Part shown: piece after piece, positions 5,789 to 11,541 of the stretch
How the letters are laid out: each line of letters starts with the position of its first letter
Numbering within the stretch: position 1 is the stretch's first letter
Source: Bacilli bacterium
GTDB taxonomy: Bacteria > Bacillota_I > Bacilli_A > ML615J-28 > CAG-698
Length of the DNA stretch: 11,541 bases
NCBI GenBank assembly: GCA_016282055.1
Contig: JAEEJT010000162.1
Span: 1 to 11,541 of the forward strand
Direction of reading: 5' to 3'
Made by a program: the position numbers and the translations under genes
The notes under the pieces: model-generated
The model's input: only the letters and a program-made list of their open reading frames with translations
Database searches by the model: none
What the model was told of the DNA's origin: nothing

Positions 5789-6889
5789 ATGTTAATTGAA
5801 GAAATATGTCAATGTTTTCAAATTAAAGGGGATTATATAGGTTGTGAGATTCTATGTGGTGGGCATATTAATACGACTTTCCTTGTCTCTTTTTTAAGAG
5901 AAGGTGTTGAAAAAAAATATATTGTCCAAAAAGTTAATAAATTTGTTTTTAAACATCCTGATAAAGTAATGAGTAATATCTCTAAAGTTACTGAGTATAT
6001 TAGAAATGAAATTAAAAAGACTGAAGCTACTAGTAAAAATAAAGTATTACATTATTTAACAACACTTGATGGTGAATATTATACTATTGATGAAAAGCAT
6101 GAATATTGGAGATGTTATAGATTCATTGATGATTCTGTTACATTTGATAATCCTAATGATTTACAAATATTAAATGAATGTGGTAAAGCATTTGGTATAT
6201 TTCAAAATTATTTAAATAATTTTAAGGTTGAGGATTTATATATAACTATTCCAAACTTTCATAATTCAATTAACAGATATAATTTATTAAGAAAAAGTAT
6301 TCGAAAAGATAAATATAAACGCTATAAAAAAGTTAAATGGTTATGTGATGAACTTTTTGCAATTGAAGATATTGTAACAACTATGACTAAGATGCAACAA
6401 AAAGGACGTCTTAGAACTAGAGTTACTCATAATGATACAAAGTGTAATAATGTTTTATATTCAAAAAATGATTTAAAGTATTTGACTGTTATTGATTTGG
6501 ATACTATAATGCCTGGTCTTGTTGGATTTGATTATGGTGATGCTATTAGATATTCTTGTAATAATAGTAAAGAAGATGAAACTAATTTAAAGAAAGTATT
6601 CTTAGATTTTGATAAGTTTAAATCTTTCTCAACTGGATTTTTAGAAAATGTTAAAGATAGTTTAACTAAAGATGAAATTAATACATTAACATTAGGTGCT
6701 ATTACTATGACAGCAGAAGTAGCTGTTAGATTTATTACAGATTATCTTGATGGTGATGTATATTTTAGAATATATTATCCAGGACAAAATTATTTCAGAG
6801 CTAGATGTCAATTAAAGTTAGCAAAAGATATGATAGATAAAAAAGATTTAATGGATGAAATTGTTAATAATATAATACAGGGAGAATAA
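5789..6889 (+). CDS. NahK-like N-acetylhexosamine 1-kinase (aminoglycoside phosphotransferase fold)
   Basis: 366 residues, a normal length for the family. The glycine-rich start GGHINTTFLV (24-33), YIVQKVNKFVFKHP (44-57), the catalytic loop THNDTKCNN (213-221, catalytic Asp216 with Asn220/221) and the metal-binding IDLDT (235-239) plus GFDYGD (246-251) match N-acetylhexosamine 1-kinases within the APH superfamily rather than resistance enzymes. The family phosphorylates free GlcNAc/GalNAc at C1 with ATP, feeding sugar-1-phosphate into UDP-HexNAc. It is cytoplasmic, with no membrane segment. AAGAGGA (5777-5783) overlaps the regulator's stop and places the start firmly. The Wzz-like gene follows after one base, so the kinase is probably made together with a polysaccharide protein. 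A related sugar or choline-type kinase cannot be excluded. Confidence 0.8.
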   Translation: MLIEEICQCFQIKGDYIGCEILCGGHINTTFLVSFLREGVEKKYIVQKVNKFVFKHPDKVMSNISKVTEYIRNEIKKTEATSKNKVLHYLTTLDGEYYTIDEKHEYWRCYRFIDDSVTFDNPNDLQILNECGKAFGIFQNYLNNFKVEDLYITIPNFHNSINRYNLLRKSIRKDKYKRYKKVKWLCDELFAIEDIVTTMTKMQQKGRLRTRVTHNDTKCNNVLYSKNDLKYLTVIDLDTIMPGLVGFDYGDAIRYSCNNSKEDETNLKKVFLDFDKFKSFSTGFLENVKDSLTKDEINTLTLGAITMTAEVAVRFITDYLDGDVYFRIYYPGQNYFRARCQLKLAKDMIDKKDLMDEIVNNIIQGE

Positions 6890-6890
6890 A

Positions 6891-8213
6891 ATGAACGAAA
6901 ATGAAAATACTATAACTTTTACTGATTTATTAAGAGTTATTTTTAATAGAACAAAATTATTATTAATTGTTACTTTAGGTTTATTTATTTTAGCAACAAT
7001 TGGAATTTATTTTCATAATAAATTGAATTCAACATATGAAGGTATGTTTTCATACTCAATTGATTGTTATGAAAATGGATATTATTATGAAGGTACTAAA
7101 TTTGAATATCGTGATTTAGTTAGTTTAGAATCTTTAAATAAGTATCAAAAACAATATGAGTCATTAAAAGGGCTTGATATGGCTAAGTTATATGATAAAG
7201 GTGCTATTGAATCTATTGAATGGGATACTTTATATGACAAAAATGTTGCTAAGATGAATGAAGAAGATAATGATTATGTTGTAAAATATAAAGGTTTTAA
7301 AGTTACTTTAAAGAAACATTATTTTTCTTTAGTTCAAGCAAAAGATTTATTACAAGCTATTGCTAAAGAACCTAATGTTATAAGTAATCAATTAATTGAT
7401 GAAAAGAACTATGATTATTATATTCAATTATTTGATTCATCTACAATTTTTGAAAATAAGATTACTTATTTAAGATTACAACTTAATTTAATCGATTCAA
7501 GATATGATGAATTATTAGATAACTTTGGTAATATTACTGTTAAAGATGGTAGAGAGTTACAAGAAATTAAGACTATTACTAATAAAATATTTGAAAACTA
7601 TAACCTTGAACAAATTGAAACAGAGTTAAATAATAGAGGTTATGTATTAGATTATACAACTTATTATAATACTTTAATTGATAATAAGACTAATCTTGAA
7701 AATAAAAAACATGTTGATGAATTAAAGTATGATGATTTGACTCAACAAAGAGATACTTTATTACAAAACTCTGGAACATTATATTCTATTGAAATTGAAT
7801 CTTATAATAAAGAACTTATTCGTTTAACTAGTGAAATAAGAGACTTTGAAGAAGAAATAAGATTAATTGAAATTAAGATTAATAACTATGAAAATAGTAA
7901 AACAGATCAAGATTTTATTGATAATGTTCAAAAGTTTAATAGTACTTTAACATCTTATAAACAACAATTAGTTGAAGCAACAAAAGAATTAAAACGAATT
8001 GAATCTGAAGTATTTGAATCTAATAGTTCTGTTTATTATTATTATACAACTATTGTACTTACAGTTAATAAGATTAATAGAGTTTTATGGATTGCTGTTG
8101 CATTCATTATAAGTTTACTTATTGGTATATGTGTTAATCTTGTTCTTGATTTTAATAAGATTGATGAATTAAGAGAAAAGTGCAAACAAAAAAGATTAAA
8201 TGAAGCAAAATAA
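6891..8213 (+). CDS. Wzz-like chain-length/tyrosine-kinase-modulator type membrane protein
   Basis: 440 residues with the Wzz topology: a short cytoplasmic N-terminus, a membrane helix at about 22-41, a large extracellular part, and a second helix at about 398-421 followed by a short basic tail. Residues from about 255 to 372 are charged and heptad-like (NLENKKHVDELKYDDLTQQR and onwards), a predicted coiled coil. The opening (DLLRVIFNRTKLLLIVTLG) is like Wzz/KpsE/CapA-type proteins, which set polysaccharide chain length or organise export. The Pro-rich stretch normally before the second helix is absent, and no cognate tyrosine kinase is visible. AGGGAG (6879-6884) lies within the end of the kinase gene, 6 nt before the ATG. 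The stop codon sits at the base of a terminator. Sequence similarity is weak; the call rests on topology and context. Confidence 0.68.
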   Translation: MNENENTITFTDLLRVIFNRTKLLLIVTLGLFILATIGIYFHNKLNSTYEGMFSYSIDCYENGYYYEGTKFEYRDLVSLESLNKYQKQYESLKGLDMAKLYDKGAIESIEWDTLYDKNVAKMNEEDNDYVVKYKGFKVTLKKHYFSLVQAKDLLQAIAKEPNVISNQLIDEKNYDYYIQLFDSSTIFENKITYLRLQLNLIDSRYDELLDNFGNITVKDGRELQEIKTITNKIFENYNLEQIETELNNRGYVLDYTTYYNTLIDNKTNLENKKHVDELKYDDLTQQRDTLLQNSGTLYSIEIESYNKELIRLTSEIRDFEEEIRLIEIKINNYENSKTDQDFIDNVQKFNSTLTSYKQQLVEATKELKRIESEVFESNSSVYYYYTTIVLTVNKINRVLWIAVAFIISLLIGICVNLVLDFNKIDELREKCKQKRLNEAK

Positions 8214-8243
8214 AGTTAGTAGAAATATCTACTAACTTTTTTT
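8212..8243 (+). terminator. Rho-independent terminator of the XRE-NahK-Wzz operon
   Basis: A 12-bp perfect stem (AAAGTTAGTAGA, 8212-8223, with TCTACTAACTTT, 8228-8239) closes an AATA loop and is followed by TTTT. It starts inside the stop codon of the Wzz-like gene and isolates that operon from the dehydratase gene. Confidence 0.9.
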
Positions 8244-8252
8244 ATGTATTAA

Positions 8253-8281
8253 TTGTTTATAGTATTAATATGTGATATAAT
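8253..8281 (+). promoter_or_regulatory. Extended -10 promoter of the 4,6-dehydratase gene
   Basis: TTGTTT (8253-8258), a 17-bp spacer, and TATAAT (8276-8281) preceded by TGA (8273-8275), giving an extended -10 TGnTATAAT. The expected start near 8288 leaves a leader of about 16 nt with the ribosome site AGGTGA (8293-8298). It lies just after the operon terminator, so the dehydratase is independently transcribed. It also excludes the in-frame upstream TTG at 8253 as a start. Confidence 0.78.
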
Positions 8282-8303
8282 AATAAAAGTACAGGTGAAT
8301 AAA

Positions 8304-10163
8304 ATGACAAATCAAAAAATGATTATTAAATTAAGAAATAAATTATTATTAATGTTATATGATTTTGTAGCAATTTATGCTATTTCTTTTTTATCAATAC
8401 TTATTGTATATAATAATGATGGGAATATTTTATCAGAGTTTTGTTCTAATTTATTATATTATGGTATTGGTGTTTCATTATTTACTGTAATTATATATAA
8501 GGTTTTTGGTTTATATGATACTATTTGGAAGTTTGCTGGAATTAGTGAAAGCCTAAAGATAGTTTATGCAAATCTTATTGTTTGTGCAACAAACTTAATA
8601 TTATTATCTATCTTTAAAGTGTTAGATATTAAATTTTTACATATTAGTTGGATTTGGGTAAGTTTTGTATTTTCTATATTATCTGCTCATGTTCCAAGAT
8701 TTGTATTTAGACTTTCTAGATTATATAATGCCAAAAATACATTAAAGACTAAAGATTTAAAAAGATTAATGATCATTGGCGCTGGAGAAGCCGGTTCAAC
8801 AATTATTAAAGAAATATATAGTAATAAAAAACTTTACATTAATCCTATTTGTTTTATTGATGATGATGAGAATAAATTAAATCAAACTATTTCTGGCATA
8901 AAAGTATTAGGTAATAGAAATGATATTATAAGAATTGCTAAAGAAAAAAATATTGATTTAATTATTCTTTCTCTTCCATCTATTGATCAAACTAATTTAA
9001 AAGAAATACTTAATATTTGTAATGAAACTGAATGCAAGGTTCAAATATTACCAAGTATTAGTAATTTAATTAATGGTGAAGTATCTTTAAATCAAGTGCG
9101 TGATGTAAAGATTAATGATTTACTTGGTAGAGAAGAAATTGTTGTTAATTTATCAGACATTATTGGTTATATTGAAGATAGAGTTATAATGGTTACTGGT
9201 GGTGGAGGAAGTATTGGTAGTGAGTTGTGTAGACAAATTGCTAAACATAATCCAAAACAATTAATCGTATTTGATATTTATGAGAATAATGCTTATGATA
9301 TTGAACAAGAAATAAAGATGAATTTACCCAATGTTAATATTAAGGCTATTATAGGTTCAGTTAGAGACCTTGGGAAGTTAGAGAGCGTATTTCAAGAATA
9401 TAAACCATCTATCGTTTTCCATGCTGCAGCTCATAAACATGTTCCATTAATGGAAAGTAGCCCTCATGAGGCTATTAAGAATAATGTATTTGGAACTTAT
9501 AATACTTGTTATTGTTGTAACAAATATAATGTTAATAAATTTATTTTAATATCTACTGATAAAGCTGTTAATCCAACAAATATAATGGGTGCTAGTAAGA
9601 GAATTTGTGAAATGATTGTTCAAAAGTTTGCTAAGACTAGTAGTTGTGATTTTGTTGCTGTAAGATTTGGTAATGTACTTGGAAGTAATGGTAGTGTTAT
9701 CCCACTATTTAAAAAGCAAATTGAACAAGGTGGACCTGTTACAGTTACACATAAAGATATTATTAGATATTTTATGACTATTCCAGAAGCTGTTAGTTTA
9801 GTTTTACAAGCTGGAGCTTATGCTAGTGGTGGTGAAATATTTGTTCTTGATATGGGTAAACCAGTTAAGATTTATGATCTTGCTTATAATTTAATTAAGT
9901 TATCTGGTTATAAACCAAACGTCGATATTAAGATTCAAATTACAGGTTTAAGACCTGGTGAAAAGTTATACGAAGAATTACTTATGAGTGAAGAGGGAAT
10001 GAAAAATACTCCAAATAATTTAATTCATATTGGTAAACCTATTAAGATTGATTATGATAAGTTTGATAAACAATTAGAAGAATTAAAGAAATTATGTTAC
10101 GATGAATCTTCTGATATTAAAATGTTTGTTTCTACTATCGTTGAAACATATAAATATAATTAA
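8304..10163 (+). CDS. Membrane-anchored UDP-HexNAc 4,6-dehydratase (WbpM/PglF/CapD type)
   Basis: 619 residues from the ATG at 8304, chosen because AGGTGA lies 5 nt upstream and the promoter ends at 8281. Order: about four membrane helices in residues 13-130, a Rossmann domain with IIGAGEAG (157-164), then the extended short-chain dehydrogenase domain with VTGGGGSIGSEL (297-308), HAAAHKHVPLME (373-384), catalytic STDKAVNPTN (417-426) and MGASKR (428-433), VRFGNVLGSNGSV (453-465) and GLRPGEKLYEELL (548-560). Met428 replaces the usual SDR tyrosine, as is normal in long membrane-bound enzymes of this family. They convert UDP-GlcNAc to a UDP-4-keto-6-deoxy sugar on the cytoplasmic side, the first step to bacillosamine-, QuiNAc- or FucNAc-type sugars; which one cannot be read here. 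It shares function, not a transcript, with the upstream operon. Confidence 0.93.
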   Translation: MTNQKMIIKLRNKLLLMLYDFVAIYAISFLSILIVYNNDGNILSEFCSNLLYYGIGVSLFTVIIYKVFGLYDTIWKFAGISESLKIVYANLIVCATNLILLSIFKVLDIKFLHISWIWVSFVFSILSAHVPRFVFRLSRLYNAKNTLKTKDLKRLMIIGAGEAGSTIIKEIYSNKKLYINPICFIDDDENKLNQTISGIKVLGNRNDIIRIAKEKNIDLIILSLPSIDQTNLKEILNICNETECKVQILPSISNLINGEVSLNQVRDVKINDLLGREEIVVNLSDIIGYIEDRVIMVTGGGGSIGSELCRQIAKHNPKQLIVFDIYENNAYDIEQEIKMNLPNVNIKAIIGSVRDLGKLESVFQEYKPSIVFHAAAHKHVPLMESSPHEAIKNNVFGTYNTCYCCNKYNVNKFILISTDKAVNPTNIMGASKRICEMIVQKFAKTSSCDFVAVRFGNVLGSNGSVIPLFKKQIEQGGPVTVTHKDIIRYFMTIPEAVSLVLQAGAYASGGEIFVLDMGKPVKIYDLAYNLIKLSGYKPNVDIKIQITGLRPGEKLYEELLMSEEGMKNTPNNLIHIGKPIKIDYDKFDKQLEELKKLCYDESSDIKMFVSTIVETYKYN

Positions 10164-10195
10164 AAAAGTGCATTTAAAATGCACTTTTATTTTTT
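10164..10195. terminator. Bidirectional rho-independent terminator
   Basis: An 11-bp perfect stem (AAAAGTGCATT, 10164-10174, with AATGCACTTTT, 10178-10188) and 3-nt loop, followed by a T run at 10190-10195. In the other direction the complement of the A run provides the T tract. It serves the dehydratase gene (plus) and pgi (minus), whose stop codon lies in the hairpin. Confidence 0.88.
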
Positions 10196-11455
10196 ACCTA
10201 GTAGTTTATACATTCTATTTTTATATTCATTTACTGCTGGTTGATTAAATGGATCATCAATTATATTATAAGCTGATATTGCACAACTAAACATAAATGT
10301 TTCCATTAAATAGCCTAAGTTATAATCATTTAGATTATCTATTGAAAGAAGAACTACTGGAACATTTCCTTTTTGATTGTGAGCACTTAATGTAGCATTA
10401 AGCATTTGATTATTAATATAGTGAACATCTTTACCAATTAAATAATCTAGTTCATCATAATTATTATTAGATTCAGGAATTGTAATATTTTCTAGAGGTT
10501 CTTTTACTTCAAGCATTGTTTCAAATAGGATTTCTGGACCATCTTGAATCATTTGACCAATACTATGTAAGTCTGTTGAAAATAATCTTCCAACTGGTAA
10601 TAATCCTTTTTTGTTTTTCCCTTCACTTTCTGCAAATAGTTGTTCCCACCATGATAGTAATGTTTTAAGTCTTGGTGAAAATACACATAAAGATTCTATT
10701 TGTTTATTATTTTGATAGCATATGTTTCTTGCGTAAGCATACTTTAAAGCAATATTATTATTAAAATCATTATTAATAAAATCACTTGTTGCACTTTTAG
10801 CACCATTTAGTATGTTTTCTATATTAATATTACTAACAGCAACTGGTAGTAATCCACAAGCTGTAAAACAAGAATATCTACCACCAATATTATCAGGAAT
10901 AAATAATAGTTTATAATTATTTTCTATAGCTTCTTTGTAACTATTACCTGTTCCATTTGATGTTGTAACATAAATATATTCATTGAATTTATCTTTATGT
11001 TGTTTTATTAATAGATTCTTTAGAATTCTAAATGCTATTGCTGGTTCTATAGTTGTTCCTGATTTGGATACATAGTTTATAGTAAATGTTTTGTTTTCTA
11101 AATATTTAACTAAATCATTTAAATAAGAGCTAGATATTGTCATACCAGCATAAATTACTTCAATTCTATCTTTTCTATCAAATGAATAATCTAAAGCATC
11201 TATTATTGCTTTTGTCCCTAGATATGATCCACCAATTCCAATAACAACTAATACATTACTTTTATTTTGTATTTCTTTAGCATATTCATTTATTTTATTT
11301 ATTTCATCTTTTGTTATTTCATTTGGATAATTAATCCAACCTGTTAGGTTGGAGTTTTCTTTATTTACTTTTAATAATTTATCTTTTATTTGTATAATAT
11401 TGTTTTTAATATTAGGATTTTCTTTAAATATTAAATTTGAATAATCTATATTCAT
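10187..11455 (-). CDS. pgi: Glucose-6-phosphate isomerase
   Basis: 422 residues; interconverts glucose-6-phosphate and fructose-6-phosphate in the cytoplasm. Conserved blocks: VIGIGGSYLGTKA (71-83), phosphate-binding VSKSGTTIEPA (129-139), DNIGGRYSCFTACGLLP (188-204), FAESEGKNKKGLLP (274-287) with the catalytic Glu, STDLHSIGQ (293-301) with catalytic His297, and QPAVNEYK (405-412) with Lys412. It is somewhat shorter than the ~450-residue Gram-positive enzymes, with loss spread over loops; all catalytic blocks are present. The start is set by AGAGGTG (complement of 11461-11467) 5 nt before the ATG. The gene stands alone with its own promoter and shares a terminator with the dehydratase. It connects hexose phosphate to glycolysis and, through fructose-6-phosphate, to amino-sugar nucleotides. 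Confidence 0.96.
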   Translation of the reverse strand: MNIDYSNLIFKENPNIKNNIIQIKDKLLKVNKENSNLTGWINYPNEITKDEINKINEYAKEIQNKSNVLVVIGIGGSYLGTKAIIDALDYSFDRKDRIEVIYAGMTISSSYLNDLVKYLENKTFTINYVSKSGTTIEPAIAFRILKNLLIKQHKDKFNEYIYVTTSNGTGNSYKEAIENNYKLLFIPDNIGGRYSCFTACGLLPVAVSNINIENILNGAKSATSDFINNDFNNNIALKYAYARNICYQNNKQIESLCVFSPRLKTLLSWWEQLFAESEGKNKKGLLPVGRLFSTDLHSIGQMIQDGPEILFETMLEVKEPLENITIPESNNNYDELDYLIGKDVHYINNQMLNATLSAHNQKGNVPVVLLSIDNLNDYNLGYLMETFMFSCAISAYNIIDDPFNQPAVNEYKNRMYKLLGKK

Positions 11456-11472
11456 ATAATCACCTCTTTATA

Positions 11473-11501
11473 ATTATAGTATAATTAATTATTATTTACA
11501 A
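11473..11501 (-). promoter_or_regulatory. Promoter of pgi
   Basis: On the minus strand TTGTAA (complement of 11496-11501), a 17-bp spacer and TATAAT (complement of 11473-11478). The predicted transcript starts near 11466, so the leader is only about 10-12 nt and begins at the Shine-Dalgarno site. The remaining bases to 11541 are AT-rich with no gene I can support. Confidence 0.65.
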
Positions 11502-11541
11502 GTTAATATAATAAACAATAAATAAGTTTTGTTTAATTATG

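Noticed and set aside
5789..6889. Aminoglycoside resistance kinase
   Set aside because: The fold is shared, but the motifs (GGHINTT, THNDTKCNN, IDLDT) and polysaccharide context fit N-acetylhexosamine kinases.
8253..8303. Upstream TTG start adding 17 residues to the dehydratase
   Set aside because: These codons contain the -35 and -10 boxes and the leader; the ATG at 8304 has AGGTGA in front.
11507..11541. Divergent plus-strand promoter (TATAAT at 11507-11512) and gene start (ATG at 11539)
   Set aside because: No -35 hexamer at the right distance, no ribosome site before the terminal ATG, and the window ends there.

Overview
The window reads as chromosome from a very AT-rich, low-GC Gram-positive-type bacterium, most likely an uncultured gut member of the Bacilli/Erysipelotrichia or a related non-mycoplasma lineage (Bacillota). 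The reasons are AT-saturated codon use, purine-rich Shine-Dalgarno sites (AGGAGG, AAAGAGG), sigma-A-like promoters, short hairpin/U-tract terminators and a DegV-family gene. TGA is a real stop (second gene) and TGG encodes Trp, so the standard bacterial code applies. The lineage is an inference from style and gene content, not a measurement.

Layout. (1) 1-2933, plus strand: a translationally coupled three-gene glycerol-3-phosphate oxidation cluster. It holds a GlpA-type FAD dehydrogenase with a C-terminal BFD-like [2Fe-2S] domain (5' end cut by the window edge), a second FAD/NAD(P) oxidoreductase, and a small four-cysteine DUF1667 protein. (2) 3077-4088, plus: a bactofilin-like beta-helix protein followed 7 nt later by an unrecognised membrane protein built around two copies of a W-H-P-G-W motif. 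A bidirectional terminator follows. (3) 4113-4982, minus: a DegV-family fatty-acid-binding protein. (4) 5158-8213, plus: an apparent operon of an XRE-type regulator with four membrane segments, a NahK-like N-acetylhexosamine 1-kinase and a Wzz-like protein, closed by a strong terminator. (5) 8304-10163, plus: a membrane-anchored WbpM/PglF/CapD-type UDP-HexNAc 4,6-dehydratase with its own extended -10 promoter. (6) 10187-11455, minus: glucose-6-phosphate isomerase, converging on the dehydratase through a shared terminator.

How the genes fit together. The glp cluster would oxidise glycerol-3-phosphate to dihydroxyacetone phosphate and pass electrons through flavins and Fe-S centres. The HexNAc kinase, Wzz-like protein and 4,6-dehydratase all point to surface polysaccharide or glycan work: sugar-1-phosphate supply, chain-length or export control, and a 6-deoxy-4-keto amino sugar nucleotide. 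Pgi links the sugar phosphates of this pathway to glycolysis. No glycosyltransferase, polymerase or flippase is visible, so this is an edge or a fragment of a polysaccharide system rather than a full locus.

No tRNA, rRNA, CRISPR array, insertion sequence or phage gene was seen. No gap between genes exceeds 300 bases. I did not find a clear-cut new defence or mobile system. The best leads are the apparently leaderless membrane-bound XRE regulator with upstream CTACT repeats, its linkage to NahK and a Wzz-like protein, and the bactofilin/WHPGW membrane protein pair.
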